A stretch of DNA of 64,000 bases from Synaphobranchus kaupii (GCA_029718625.1 CM056380.1:110289021-110353020), one strand, 5' to 3'; numbered from the stretch's first letter, positions 12,101-27,100 are shown. The notes: generated by a model not told the origin, from the sequence alone. Numbers and translations: made by a program.

Positions 12101-15100
12101 AGCAACACCTGCTCCGTCAGCTGTTAGATCTGCTGACGCCTTTAAGAGAAGAAGAAAACCAGAAGCCCCAGTTTTCAGGTTCCACAAGGAATCTTTCCGG
12201 AACAAAACTCAATCACAACTAAAAATAACTCCTCAGGAAGACGGATGCAATAGAACCTCAGATACAAATGCATTAGAGAAGGAGCAGTAATAATAATAAT
12301 AATAAAGTATATGCACTTTCATACATTACAAAACTTTACATAATTTTCCTTTCACGTTTATTTTGAAATTGGAGGCCAATTCAAACTAAACAAAAGCATT
12401 TCATGAAATCCAACTAACTAACCAACTAAAAAAACTTTTTAAATCTTGCTGAAATTTTTCAGTGAGAATGTATGCGAAAATACTGAAGGGATATTTTTAC
12501 TGTAAGATTCTACATATGGATTTTCCTTCTAGCGCAGGGGTCGGCAACCCTGGTCCTGGAGAGCCGCAGGGTCTGCTGGTTTTAGTTTTCACCTTAAATA
12601 CAGCAACTACTTAGACCACAGAAACCAGGTGAGGCGAGTTAACTGTGTAATCAACTGCTTTAATTGATCAATTAAGTGGCGAGTAACAACTAAAACCAGC
12701 AGACCCTGCGGCTCTCCAGGACCTGGGTTCCCTACCCCCTGTCCTAAACCCATCCCAGACCCTGCGGCTCTCCAGGACCAGGGTTGCCTACCACTGTTCT
12801 AACATCCTGCAAGTCTCATCTGTATAACCTCTTAATACTACCACTACAAATCTACACCAATTTTAAGAATCTTAATCCTTTATTAATTGGAATTGTTGCT
12901 TATATTACTGTGAAAAAGGCTCATGTCATTTTGTAGATATACTACTTGCGGTTTGATAGGTAACTGGTCAGAGGTTGTGATATACTTGTATGTCCTGTAG
13001 AGAGAGTGGATGCTCTAATAGGAGTCTTGTGCTCACCCCATTCTCCATGCGTCTGTCTGTGGGCCCCTTCACCCCATTCCGCTTGGCCATGTGCTCTGGA
13101 ACTCTGGACCCACCTGCGGAAGACCGTGAGAACATCCCGTTTGAAGAGCGTTCACAGCTGCTGGGTGGATCATTCTGTTCAGGAAATGTTCTAATGCAAG
13201 GGGGTCTCAAACTCCAGTCCTGGAGGGCCGCGGACTCCACTGGTTTTTGTGATGTCCGTTCAATTAGCAGTTGGCTTTGTGAACGAGGTGACGCAGACTC
13301 TTTAGCCGGTTAATGCCTTAAATTAAAGCAAATAAGTCCCAAGAACGCAGCAAAAACCAGCAGACACATCGCGGCTCTCCAGGTTTTGAGATTGAGATCC
13401 CTGCTCTAGCGCATGGTGGGAGGCTTTCAGCTGGCTGGGAGGACCGTCTCTCATCACCCACCAGTGACCCCCACTGGCCAACTGAGTAAGTCCACCTGTA
13501 AGTCCACCATTAAGCTGTGCATGAAGAGTCTTCCTCCACCTCATGCCTGTGCGTGACATGCGAACTGTGGCGTGATAAGAAATGGTGGCTGACATCACAT
13601 ACTTTGGAGGAGAGCAAGTTTGTCTGTGCGCTCCTGAAACAATAGTTCAGGCTGTGGCAGTGAGCGCTGATGCATACAATTGGACAATCCATTGGATCAA
13701 TTGTGGAGAAAAAAGGAGGAAAGCATTGGGGGACGAAAAGAAAATTCTGGAAACAGTATTGAGCCATTGCAACAGCAAACCTGTCATTCTTTCATCATCT
13801 AACTGAACAGTGTGTACTCCCCTACAGGCAAAGAAAACAGCAACTTGTTTAGCGGTTTGGCAACACAAAAAAACTGCTTATCTGGGAGCAGTCAAACATT
13901 GCAAATTTCGCACAATGTTGGAGACAGGCTGGGTCAGTTATACCAGTTTCCCCACTGTAGAGCTGGAGCTAGACCAGCAGTGACCGAGCGCAGTGTGAAC
14001 GGCTTCCTATTACATTTCCTGGGATCACAGCCACAGCGCATGGAGCCACAATGGATCCATGTCTGGAGCCACAATGGATCCTGGCATCTGCCAAGGTCGA
14101 GGCAACAGCCCAGGCTTTGCCTGTAGAGTCCAAGGCCAAATATTTCCAGTGACAATCAGCCATATTCCATCTATTTACTGGTTGTGTGATGTGATCAGCG
14201 ATGGCAGCCACCTCCGCTCCCTCGATAGAAAGCAGATAGGTTCTATGGTAAGCCCACCAGCCTGGCATCAGCCGCACAATGACCGGGTCAGCCTGAGGCA
14301 GGTTAGCATGGTGAAATAACACAAGGACAGTGGAGAACTAACAGTCCAGAACCTCGGTTAAGTAAGTCGGCTTTAGTCCAAGTTTACAACAGCGAAATGG
14401 GTTTTATTGAACTAAAGCCATCAAGGAACCCATGAACTTGGGCTACATCCTGCAAACACTTTCCCACAGGTCTGGCAGTCATGCAATAGCGTTTCTGCTG
14501 CAATTTGTGCCAGACATTTAATAGGTATCACAGTGACTAGGAGACAGTACTGCATTACGCTAATGGACTCATAAGCAGGCTTACAAAGACATGGTAAGAC
14601 CTTGAACATTAATTAAATTAAAACAAAAAGAAACATTAAAAATAAAGTATGGTGTCCCTGACACAAATTTCTAATGGAGATAAAAAATAGATAAACAGTT
14701 CTTCTATGGAACAATATTTCCCATAAGGCCAGGCAGTTTTATATCAGTTTAATAAAATCTGCACTCAACAAAGCACTAGACAATCTTGAATTGTCAGCAG
14801 AATTGCCATAATCTACACCTTGTAACCATCACCATATGTAAACTGATTGATATTCTCAATAAAAAATATATATATTTTTAAATATATTGCAAACTACTTC
14901 CTCACTAGTTCGGAAAGAGTTTTGCAGGATTCCTTTCGCACACTGCTTGCAAAGTGAGGGGACAGGGCGCATAGTAGACAGGGGTCTGAGTGGACAGGAG
15001 GCAGGGAACAGGGATCGTATTCGGAGTCGGGCTCTGTGGTAGCGATTGCGGAACTTTTGAGCGCCTACGCGGGGGCGCACTGAACGCCTCCACCCCTCGC

Positions 15101-18100
15101 GGGGGTCTGACGCAGGCTGGCAGAACACATCTCCTCCCTGTGCCAGTTACAGGCTGGCGCTGCCATCTGTGACCTGCGGTGAACCAGTCAGTCTCACAGG
15201 GCACAGGCTACAGCAGAAGCCCTTATGCAGAGCAATGTACGCAGCTTACATCTTCAGATACATTTATACAGGTGAATCTTCTGTGAAGCAATTCAGGTAA
15301 AGTACCTGTGCTCAGGGCTCCACTTAGAAATTGAATCGTCAACCACTGATGTACTAGCCTGGCTATGCTGGGAAATGGGGTGCATTGCCGGGGATGCTGG
15401 GAAATGGCGTGCATTGCCGGGGATGCTGGGAAATGGGATGCATTGCCACGGAAGCTGGGAAATGGTGTGTATTGCCGGGATGCTGGGAAATGGTGTGCAT
15501 TACCGGGGATGCTGGGAAATGGTGTGCATTGCCGGGGATGCTGGGAAATGGCGTGCATTGCCGGGGAAGCTGGGCAATGGCGTGCATTACCCGGGAAGCT
15601 GGGAAGTGGTGTGCATTGCCGGGGAAGCTGGGAAATGGCGTGCATTACCGGGGAAGCTGGGAAATGGCGTGCATTGCTGGGGATGCTGGGAAATGGTGTC
15701 CATTGCTGGGAATGCTGGGAAATGGTGTACATTACCATGGATGCTGGGAACTGGTGTGTATTGTGATTGTAACTGTGCTGCTCACCTGAGTCGCGGCCGG
15801 GCGGACGCTCGTGCCGCAGGAAGAAGTGCACCTCGGCCCTCTGCTGCCCCCAACGCTGCAGAATATCCAGCATCCTCTCCCCCTCGCCAACCACCCGCTC
15901 TGCAGGGACACACACCGCACACTTTAACAGTGCTACACCAGCACCATATACACACACACACACACACGCGCACACACCTTTAATAGTGCTGCTGATCACA
16001 CCACCACACACACCATTAAACAGGGCTGGCTATCAATTCACCACATACACACACCGTTCAACAGGGCTGAAAACCAATCCACCACAGAGCCACACTGTTG
16101 AAGGAAATATTCCTCCAAAAACATAAATAAATTTGTACATCTGCACATAATACAAACACCCAGAGTGCTAAATTTGTAATAAAATTTGCCGCACAGCAAG
16201 ATAGCACTCCCAACTCCTGATGGCAAGTTACCGTTTAATACAATAGGGTTAATATGTACGGTTTAACATGATTATACATTGCGTTCATTCCAATCATTTT
16301 ATTTTCACTCCTTGCATCCTTTCCTCGCTCCTTAGCTCCACTCAATGGAGGACGCGAGGAAAGGATGCAAGGATGAGATACAAGGACGGAGGAATCGAGG
16401 CAACATGCATTAGACAAATGGAACGTCCTTGCTCAGTCAAGAGTCAGCGTCATATTATGCTCACATATAATGCTTTTAAGCCTCTTTTTTCATGAATGAA
16501 CTTGGCTTTTGTTCGTCAAAGAACGAGTGTCATTATGGACTAAAGTGCATTATAATAAATGGAAAGGCACGATAAAATTGCACTTGTGTAGGGGTGTGCC
16601 TGTGACGTGGCAGATATACACGTCACGCATTCGGAGAAAAGGCTTCAATAAAAGCTACATTCGCGTTTACTCGCGAAAGCATCCTCCGGGAGCCTCCTCG
16701 TTCCTTTCTCCTCCGAGGAACATATAGCAGTTTGGAACATCCTTAAAGATGGCGAACCGGGTCAGGCGAGGACCGAGGAGATGAGGACGGATAAAATAAG
16801 CGATTGGAATGAACCCATTATATTACACAGGCTACTTGTCATTAATTTTACGATGTCTAAATAAACCATCTATATATGTGCAATTTGCCATGTCAATGAG
16901 GTTCTTATCTTTTAGACTTTATCTTGAAAGGTAGTGTACACAATAATTCCCTTGCCTCAAGCTCCAATAACTCACTGCAAGATCATTTGTCTATGAGATC
17001 CTGGTCAAACATTTGATGGGAATTTTATTACAGTGCCAAGTCGTAAACCCAAGTTTTGCCTAGCAACCAAAACTTGTAAATGACATCATAGCTGACCCAA
17101 ATGGGACGTCCACCTTGTCAGTCCGCACAGAAGTCATTTTTTTATGTACGCACAGACCTGTCATTTAATCTACAAGCGTACCTTCTGCGTACCGTAATTT
17201 TCTTCCATGAAGGATTCTATTGTTTGCAATATGCGTGCAAGAATGATGGGAAATGTAGTCCACAAAGGAGGGTTGGTACACTAGACTAGGCAAAAGTGTG
17301 GGCAATTCGGCGGACTGTCCATCCGCGTGCATGTCTGCTCCCCGTTTTAAGCACTTGGGAACCACCCATACCCAGGGCCCTGTGCCCAATCAATCAAATA
17401 AATCCATCAATCCTTGATTTTGCACAGCACCATTTACAAAGTCACTTCCTGGTGACGGGAGTAGTTTTTAGGCTGTAGTTTAGGAACGACACAACTCAAG
17501 TAGGGTATAGATTTGGAATACAGGTGACAGGTGGTGAAGCAAGGAGTAAAAAGGTGACTTTTTGAGTCTCGATTTAAAAGACAATGACAGTTTGGAGGAA
17601 GGTCACTCGGATGACCTATCCGCTCAAACAGGCCCAATCCCTTATTGCAATTCCCATCTCTGTCCATTCTGCTTCTATAACTACATAAAGAGATAAAGGG
17701 CTTAGAGCCAGAGTCACCTTGAGAGCTTGTACTGAATATGTAGGAGGTCTGCGTTGACTTTGACAGCAGGTAACACCTCAAACTGACAAAAAAAAAGGAG
17801 GATAAAAATTCAAACAAAAACACAGCTTCCAGCTGTCAATCTTGAGGGATCAGTCACGAGAGCTTGTGAAACTGCTCAGACTCGTCCAGTCCACATTTTA
17901 TGAGGATGCCTTTCTTAGGGCCTCTGTTTTCTGTTTGTTTTACGTGTTGACGCCGTGGAATGCTCTCGGCGATCATCGAAACAATCTCTCCCCGAGTTTC
18001 GACTGGCGCCCGAGAAAACAGTTTTAGAGACGTCCCAGCAGACGTCTGAGAGTAGAGCTTTTCACAAATTGGATGTGGAAAAGGGTAGAAAGATTAAATA

Positions 18101-21100
18101 AACCAATATTTTTGCCACTTACAAGCTATGCACAATATGGTTATGAAAAAGTGGTCGTTTAAATTATTTAGCCTATTTAACAGTGCAATACAGCCAACTT
18201 GACATTTGAGCCAGTATTCCCTGGTAAAATCTCCCGACAATTTTCAAAGGATTCGTATGAAAACTCCTTTGGGGAGAAAAAAATAAAAATAAAAAAGTGG
18301 TTAAGTGTCAGAGCCGGTTCTAGGCATAGGTGACTTGTCTGGAGGGGCCCCATCTGTCTGAAGAGGGGCTCCTCGGTCCAAAATCACAACCTCCCCGTGC
18401 CTGGGTAGGATATAACTCAAAAGGGGACCTCCAAAGAACAATTTTGCCTAGGGCCTGAAACACAGCCAGCCCCCGCGTGTCATAAAAGGCTGAAGCACCA
18501 GCAGCTGAAGTTTGAGGGCCCCTGACTTGGGGCACTCGAGAGGTAACCGTGGCAACCGTCCAGCGCCGCGCTCCAGGTAGAGAACGCTCGCAGCGCGTGA
18601 GGTTCGGTTAAAAGCCGCAGACTCTGGCGGGGTAGAGGAAGCGCTGAGCTTATTCAGCGAGGGCGACTCGCGGCGGAACACGTCGCGTCTGAATGGAACC
18701 TGCGCGGGAACCCGCCGGCGGTCAGACGCCGTCCGCAGAGACCCCCTTTCAATCCGGCACTTTCCAATTACACTGAAACAAAGAGAGGGCCAAACCCCGC
18801 GCATACAGAGGGGCTGGCCTCCATACTGTGCCCATTGCTGCAGGCTCAAACCACGCTAAACTACGCCACCACGCTAAACTACGCCGCCAGTTAAGCAGCG
18901 CCACAATTTGCGGTGTGACGCTTCTAAAAACGGCTTTCCCCTTTCAAGCTCCCGCAGACTGTGGCGTTCGCTCGCCAGCTTTATGACAGAAAAGAAACGG
19001 TTGTCCGTGTGGTCTGTGCTTGTAGGTGTCTGGTCTGGCAGACTGCAATGAAAACACCGCGGCAGACAATGGCGATTACACACAGATCCTAGACGCAGCT
19101 TAGCAGGCAAGTAAACCGCACGGATTAGGTTGGAGCATGTACTCGGAAACTATGGTATTTTTATAAAAGTTTATGAATATTTACAAATATTTCCTCAATG
19201 TTTTTATTATGATGTGTAGAACGTGGCTTTTACATGTCATATGGCGAGGACAATTCTACATTAAATGTTTTACCTTTGAATCTGAAATCTAAACTGGTTA
19301 CTTCCGTTGAGCTTGTGCACACCCTGAGCCACCTTATGACTGCGCCCAAGTCTGGCCCACATTCCGTTACCCTGGGGCAGGTAGCCAGAGAAACAGGAAC
19401 TGCAGACATACTGAGCACAACTAGGTCAAATATGCATTTTAAAGCACACTACACTAACTCTATAGAATGTAATGGCACTCCTGCAGGTCTCTATGAATTG
19501 TTACCAAATATGTTAACTACCTGAAACAATGACACAATCATTAAACATAATAACTTTTTTTTGTTCTTAATATAGGCGAAAACACGTTTAGTTTAAAATT
19601 GTCGGCGGCAACAGGATTTTTATTTGGTCTAGAAGGGTTTGAAGTATTTTAAATAAAGTACTTGCCCCAGATGATGTCAGAAACTCGCCCGATCCGCTCC
19701 CAAAATGCACCTGATCCACCCCCAAAAACTAAACCGATCCACCCCCAAAAACTCACCCCCCTTTGCCCCCGAAACTCACCTGACCCACGCCACATCTCCG
19801 CCAGGTAGCAGTCATTCTCTCCCGGTTCCTTGCACAGCTCCACCACGTCCCGGCAGAATGTATCGGGGGTGACGGGTACCTCAGTAAAATGCTGGTCATT
19901 GTTACTGAGGTACACAGTCAGGAACATCTGTCACAGGTACAGAAAAACAGAACATTAGCCTACGTCATATAAACAGTACAGGAGAATTTATAGTACTGGG
20001 CATGGATTCACAAACAATTCAATCCCACAATGTTCAGCATCATAGCCAAAATTATCAACATAATGCTCATTGTGGCATCTTTGCTATACAACACCTGAAA
20101 TAATATTTTTGACATTTTTAAAACAAAGTTATAGGAAGGAATGTGAATATTTTAAGACAAGAAATCTCCAGACTACAATTGAAAGCTCATGGCCAGTCTT
20201 TTGGAAGATGTCATAATGGGATAAATGGTTTGCCTGCAGTATGGGGGAAAATGATCTGCTATATACACTTAGAACCAGAGAGGCTTGTGGCTGTCTGAGG
20301 ACTCGCTGCAGAGTGTGAGAGAGACTGCCTTAATACATGCCAACAGCCCACCGCTGCCGTCCAACCCAACCTGGCAACCCTGCCAACAACCCACTACTCT
20401 TTAGAGACTCAAACCGCAGGAATCCAACCCAACCTGGCAACCCAGACCCCCCCCCCAAAGAAAAACCATTTATCCTCAGCTGCTACAACACACCTGCGTG
20501 AAACTCAACACACCTACACTACCACTGCCTTAACACCTGCCACACCTACACTACCACTGCCTTAACACCTGCCACACCTACACTACCACTGCCTTAACAC
20601 CTGCCACACCTACACTACCACTGCCTTAACACCTGCCACACCTACACTACCACTGCCTTAACACCTGCCACACCTACACTACCACTGCCTTAACACCTGC
20701 CACACCTACACTACCACTGCCTTAACACCTGCCACACCTACACTACCACTGCCTTAACACCTGCCACACCTACACTACCACTGCCTTAACACCTGCCACA
20801 CCTACACTACCACTGCCTTAACACCTGCCACACCTGCACTACCACTGCCTTAACACCTGCCACACCTACACTACCACTGCCTTAACACCTGCCACACCTA
20901 CACTACCACTGCCTTAACACCTGCCACACCTACACTACCACTGCCTTAACACCTGCCACACCTACACTACCACTGCCTTAACACCTGCACTATGCTGCAA
21001 CACAGAGGAAGGGAATGGAATACACCTCAAACGCTGCCAAGAGTGACGCAGAAGTGAGCTAGAACACCTGGGCCACAAGTCTCAACAATGAACACCTTTC

Positions 21101-24100
21101 TGTGTAAAGTTACTCTCATCAGCCTGGCTACACCTTCCCAAACTGTCATCTAGACTTTAAAAAAAAAAAATATATATTATTATTATTATTTTTTTTATAT
21201 GTCTAGACTTTTGACACTGTGTAATTTTCAGGAATATCCAAAAAGACTAAATCTGCTCACACAGGAGAACCCCAAATATCTGTAACATCAAAATGTCAAA
21301 AAGAGGCTCCACACACAGAAATATGGTCCACGTTTAATTCAAACAGCGTTTCCACCTGGAAGGTCTTCATCAGCTGTACCCTGATGAAGGCTACACCTAA
21401 CATTTTTAAGAGCAACCTGGTCAGGCTCACAGTACTGTGAGATTATTAGCAACCTGGTCAGACTCACAGTACTATGAGATTATTAGCAACCTGGTCAGGC
21501 TCACAGTACTGTGAGATTATGAGCAACCTGGTCAGGCTCACAGTACTGTGAGATTATGAGCAACCTGGTCAGGCTCACAGTACTGTGAGATTATGAGCAA
21601 CCTGGTCAGGCTCACAGTACTGTGAGATTATGAGCAACCTGGTCAGGCTCACAGTACTGTGAGATTATGAGCAACCTGGTCAGGCTCACAGTACTGTGAG
21701 ATTAAGAGCAACCTGGTCAGGCTCATAGTACCAAAGAGTGAGCCACATTAAAAACAGTGTTTAATAATCGCTCTGGGCCGGAGTAACATAACCCAGTTCG
21801 GACGCATTTAGTGAATTCCGAAACGGTAAAAGAGAAATGATAAATAAAATGCATTAAAAGATTCAGTAGAATTCAAACAGCTTCAAGTGTGTACAGTTAC
21901 ACCCACCTTCAAAAAGACCTTGTGTTCATTTTTCAGGGGGGGGGGGGGGGGCACACACACACCACACAAATTGAAACCTTACAGGGATGAATGGCCAAGA
22001 AGCCTCCAATTAATCAAGCCTGGCAACCTTTGGATGACGGGGGTGTTTGAGAATGGATGACCGCAGAGACTCTTTTACAGCAGGATGTACTCGGCAGAGG
22101 TCGGTCACAGCGGGAGAGGTCACCGCCAGAGTTACAGTTTAACAGGGGGTGTCTCCTGAGTAGGCCATTCAAACTAAACCCAGTGTGTATAACACCGACC
22201 CCGCCCACTGACCGGAATGAACAAAAACCCAGGGAGCAGTGAGCCATGCCCTCTACGGTGTGACTAACGTCGCCCTATTCAACGCAAAGAGCCCTCCCCT
22301 CTTACTGGTGCCCAGTTTGTGAATTGCGATTAGTGGGGTGGGGCTAATGTTTTGATTTAATCCCAGTATGGGGGGGGGGGGGAAAGAGGGTGAAATCATT
22401 TGAAACCAATTCAGCTTTTCAAAAGATGATTATCTACCGGCTTCAATTACGCCAACTTGCTCATTTGCATTTTACGGTGCAAACGTTGCCTTTGTCAATG
22501 CCCGTTAAAACTCCATTGGGTGAGTCAGCAGAGAGGGTTCCTGGCATCACAGGCAACGCCCGCCGACTGCTTCGCTCTGCTTTCTGCGATGCCTTAAAAC
22601 AGCGGATCTTCATTCCTGGCCCCCGGGAATTAAAAGCAGTCGCTTTGATTAAAGCAGTCGATTACACAGTTAATTTACCTCCCCTGGTTTCTCAGGATTG
22701 AATTGGTTGCTGATATTAAGGCGAAAACAAAAACCAGCAGGACCCTGCGGCCCTCCAGGACCAGGAATGAAGATCACCGCCTTAAACCTTCACTCCCCAG
22801 CAGGGGCAAGCTGCTTCTGTAGAGGGGTTCACCCGTTGCTGAAAGTAGCAAAACAAATAAACCCAGTCCTCAGCAAAACACCCAAGGATCTGATGCCATG
22901 GAGAAAAGAATCCATTAATGCATTTTTCCCGCCCTTGGACTTTTCTGTGCCGTTTGCTATTTTTCTTCCATTTTCCTTGTTGATTTGTTATATGCAGTGC
23001 TTGATCTTCAGTTAACTGTAGAACAGCAGGATATAGGCTAGCCACTGTGAAAGGCAAAAGGTCTAAAGCCCTAATTTAAGACGGAAAAAAAAAAAAAAGA
23101 TTGGCATCCGTGTTGGTTTTTAAAACGTTTTTAAAAGTGCACCACTGTGGTGATTTTTGAAAGAATCTGCCCCATATCCTTCGCCCAAGGGTAGCCGTAG
23201 CCGCTAAAGGACAGGGACAGTAGTCGGAAGTCGCCCAAAATACTTTCCTTCCCTCAGGAACTACTGAAAGGCAGCTGCCATCTCCAAGGCTGCAAAAAAA
23301 AGTAGTGTTCACTCGTAGTTCACCAGTTCTTCGAAGGATTGCCCTTGAGCACACGATGGGTCTTCGTTTTGTTCAGTACTTGTGCACACATGGCGTGTTT
23401 TGAGAATAGCATAGCGTTTTTCCATATAAAACTGAAATGCATTTGGAGGTGCCGTGGCTGCCGTCCAGTAGTCACTGGGGGAAAGGTAAGGAAGGTACCT
23501 TTGGCTTGGAAGTGGCACGGTGGTGTAGATCATTCGAAGCAGAAAGGATACAGTCAGAGCGAGCGTGGGGGTGACGCGTCACAATTTACCGGGAGCCGAA
23601 TTTAATGATCCCGCGAGCCGTCGCCGTGCTTTCACAAACCTTCCGTCCAATGAGTCGGCAGTTTGCTGCCTATGCCAATGACCTTCCACTGCCAGCAACT
23701 GCACACAATTTAAAAAAAACTGAATACATTGAGAGGAGAGCACAAATTGGATGTGGAAAAGGGGAAAAGTTAAAAGATGAAAACCAACCAGTTTTTTTGC
23801 CACCATATAGTTTTAAAAGCTATACACAATATAGAGGAGTGGTTATGAAAAAAATGGTAGATTCAATTATTTCGCCTATTTCACAGTACAATACATCCAA
23901 CCAAAACATGAAATTTGAGCCAGTATTCCCCAGTAAAAAGCTCCCGACAATTTTCAAAGCACTCGTTAGAAAAATGTTCAGATGACGGCCTTTACAGTGG
24001 CACGTTCATAAATGGTTATTACCTCAAATAAAACTGATGAACAAGGATTTTAATATCAGGTTCCAGCAAGACGAGGAGAAATAAAATCATTTTATTGTCA

Positions 24101-27100
24101 CTTTAATGTTTCCCCTCCTCTTCCTCCGGTCCTGTTCCCAGCAGTGTTATTTAGAGGGGTACTGGCTTTGGGACAGTAGGGAATAGGGCACTATCTATGC
24201 ACACTGAGCCCTGAAAGACCCTACACAAAGGGCCGACCCATCTCTGCGTTTTTGGCTTTCAGATGGGACTGGAGCCATTTTATCATTTTTAAGTTTTCTG
24301 TCTCAAAGAAAACAAAAAAGAATAATATTATTCATCATAGTATTACATTACAGGCATTTTTTAGCAGACGCTCTTATCCAGAGCGACTTACACAACTTCT
24401 TGTTGTGTAGCAAACACAGGCACATAGACACAGACGCGCACACACTTCACGGGGAACAGAGTAATCTAGTATGAATAACAACATTACATTCCTGGGGATA
24501 TTGTGCCGTTCCCCGCAAACCAGCGCTGAATTTGGGCACACTATGGCCCCTCCCCCCAGTGGTCAGCAGCTCTCCCGGAGATCAGCGGTTTGAGCAGTTC
24601 CCAGGTTTTAAAAGCAGCGAGTGAACAGCACCTCGATCTGCTCCTCCCCAGGAGAAGAGTCTCCTTCCAGAGTTTATTAAAAGGCAGCTGCAGAATGAAT
24701 CACGCAATCAGGCATCAAAGCACCGAGCTGCGAGGTATCAGCAGGATACACATTATCCCGCCACTGGAACAAGACTCAGCCGACAGCAGAGATGGATGCA
24801 GCTCCCGCTCCGAAACACGGTAGAGCCAAACCCCACAGTGTCCTGAGAGAACAGAGATTAATGCCGTCCTGCGCTAGAAATATCCACAGCGACTTACTTT
24901 TACACAACATCCATTTATAAAGCTGAATATTTACCAGAGAAATTTAGGTCAAGTACCTTTCGCTCATGGGTACAACAGCAGTGCCCCTCCTGGGATTCGA
25001 ACATGCAATCCCTGACATTATAACACAATGGCATTCTTATGGTGAAGAATGACCCTTCAACTCCTGGGGATACGGTGCCGTTTCCCGCAAACCAGCGCTG
25101 AGTTTGGGCACACTAAGGCCCCTCTCCCCCTGGGCCATGTCAGCTCAAAGTGTGGAGGGAAGGCTGCATTTCCCCCACTCATCCCCATTAGCGCATCCCG
25201 CACGCACGCACACCACAGATGCACACATCACAGACACACACACCACACGCAGACGCACACACACTTCACAGGGAACAGAGTAATTTTATGACTCACACCT
25301 GCAAAGCTCCCACTTCCCCTCCAAAAGATATTTCTGGAATTTCAGAAATTTACCTGAGAGAACAAAGCTCCATTTGTGCGCCATTCATGCATATTAGACG
25401 CACTCAATTTATCCTTTTCCCTCTGAATCCGCTACTATTTCCTTATAAACTTATCAATGTTTTAGAGATTACCAAAAGACAGAAGTGGAAAATGGCTAAA
25501 ACCTTCAAGGCAGCACAAAGACAATCCTAAAATGACTTATGCTCCATAATCTTTATCATATTCATTTTAGTTATGAAGACAATTTCACTGATCCTTTATT
25601 CACGGTCACTGTAATGAACCATCAAAGCAATTTGGAAACAGACTATATTATTGACTGTGTCACCAGCATGAAAAAAAAAACAAAAAAAAAAAACACACTG
25701 ATTGCAAAGGTCCCCATTGGCCACAATTTCTGTTCTGTCACCTGACTGTTGTGTGGTCACATGACCGGCCAGAATTCTAAGAAGCCTTTCACCATGCCAC
25801 ACAGCATGCTATGATGACAGATCGTTTTGTTGTTTACCTGCATTTAAAGTAATTCAGTTCTCATGTACAGTGAGTCAATCTAAGTAATCTAGGCCTAATG
25901 TTTATTTATGAGAAAACTAGAGGCCACAAAAGCAGCACAATTAAATTCTAAGAACTATGCTCAAATGCATAAATATATTCCACGCCCGCCAGCTGCATGC
26001 GTTCTCAAACAGTCCTGGAACTATGACATCACCAGCATTTTCCCAACTGAATTTCAAACATAGAGGCCCTTTGATTCACCGGCTTTGTTCAGGTGGGATT
26101 AAGATGGGCAAAGCTCCAAAGTGCCTTGTTTGATTTTTAACTAAGCTGGTCACATTCCGCAGCAGAGAGAAAATGGATTAGGGACTAATGTTCTACCTCA
26201 ACAACAAAAAACAAAAAAATATATATATATAGAAAAAGATGACAAGATGCTGGCAGTGTACCACACAGGCTTTGTGATCAAAGAACTGCAGGCATATCAA
26301 TGAATCTATAAAAGAAAACCTCACACAATTTCAAAAAGGGGAGGGAGGTTCCACTACTTTCAAGGAAAACGATTTGCCCCAAAATGGCCAGCCCTTTGCC
26401 AAAATGTACAGCTTCCAGGGAGGGGGCGTGAGCGGTCAGGCTTGTAGGCAGGACCAGAGGGCCCAGATCTGGCTCAAATACTAAAGAATATTTCACATGC
26501 ATTTATATAAATAAATACATATAAATAAACAAGTTTGGTAACACAGAGAAAGGGAGCAGGTGTACTGTATGTAAACAGGCACACGCACATGCACACGCAC
26601 ACGCACCTCTACCCATCAGATGTATTGCTCAGGTTAGCAGGCTGGTTGAGTCTCTGTTAAACGAGAGACCTGCAAACCCAATTATCACAGCGAGAGAGAA
26701 AACCGCACCGGGGACCACTGCAGCAAATGCCTCATAAGACTCCCACAGACAGGTCTGCGCTCAGCCAGAGCGAGAGCCCTTCAAATGATCATCACATATT
26801 CATACCATTCATACATATTCATGAAGCCTTTGCTTCATGTTATGCAGTGGTGTCGTAGTGCCTGGAGAAGTGGGTATACTCTAATTTAGCAAATCGATGA
26901 CTACTAATTAATACGGGCACCAGTGGGGATTAAGAAGCGAGTATACTCTATGCCCACTAAGAAAGAAGTGGGTACACTGCGTATACCTTCACATACCCTC
27001 CACTACAGTAGTGATGTTATGGAGAGGAACAGGAGGAAACTCCTCTGGTACTGGACTGGTGGGGTTGGTGTACATATCTCGGAATACCTCGGCTACAGTT

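Larger units (their letters stand above)
13114..15785 (-). other. tp53bp2 intron 3
   Basis: Holds a hAT-type MITE, a degenerate SINE and the 29-30 bp minisatellite. 13500-14330 contains weak open frames on both strands with no recognised protein. 14990-15180 is GC-rich. Confidence 0.85.
15900..19779 (-). other. tp53bp2 intron 2
   Basis: Holds the inverted-repeat element at 16277, the ZNF143-like site at 17243, copy 1 of a dispersed repeat and a CpG-dense patch. 17430-17830 is open on the minus strand but looks like repeat sequence. 19130-19650 shows nothing recognisable. Confidence 0.85.

Noticed and set aside
17434..17823. A 129-codon gene on the minus strand
   Set aside because: No recognised domain, low-complexity start, inside an intron on the gene strand; likely chance or repeat-derived.
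18304..18540. A transposon end starting at agccggttctaggcat
   Set aside because: Looks repeat-like but I found no inverted partner or target duplication in the window.
49..19927. Paralogue ppp1r13b (ASPP1) instead of tp53bp2
   Set aside because: The N-terminal domain and coiled-coil residues ([32 protein letters not shown]) follow ASPP2, not ASPP1.
23605..23985. A 126-codon gene on the plus strand
   Set aside because: Its second half is a dispersed repeat found again at 18063 with stops and indels; no recognised domain.
24885..25036. A functional tRNA gene
   Set aside because: Only a degraded tRNA-like head with B box is present and it runs into a SINE core; no cloverleaf with a proper anticodon arm. 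The same holds for 10294, 40985, 44338 and 54190.
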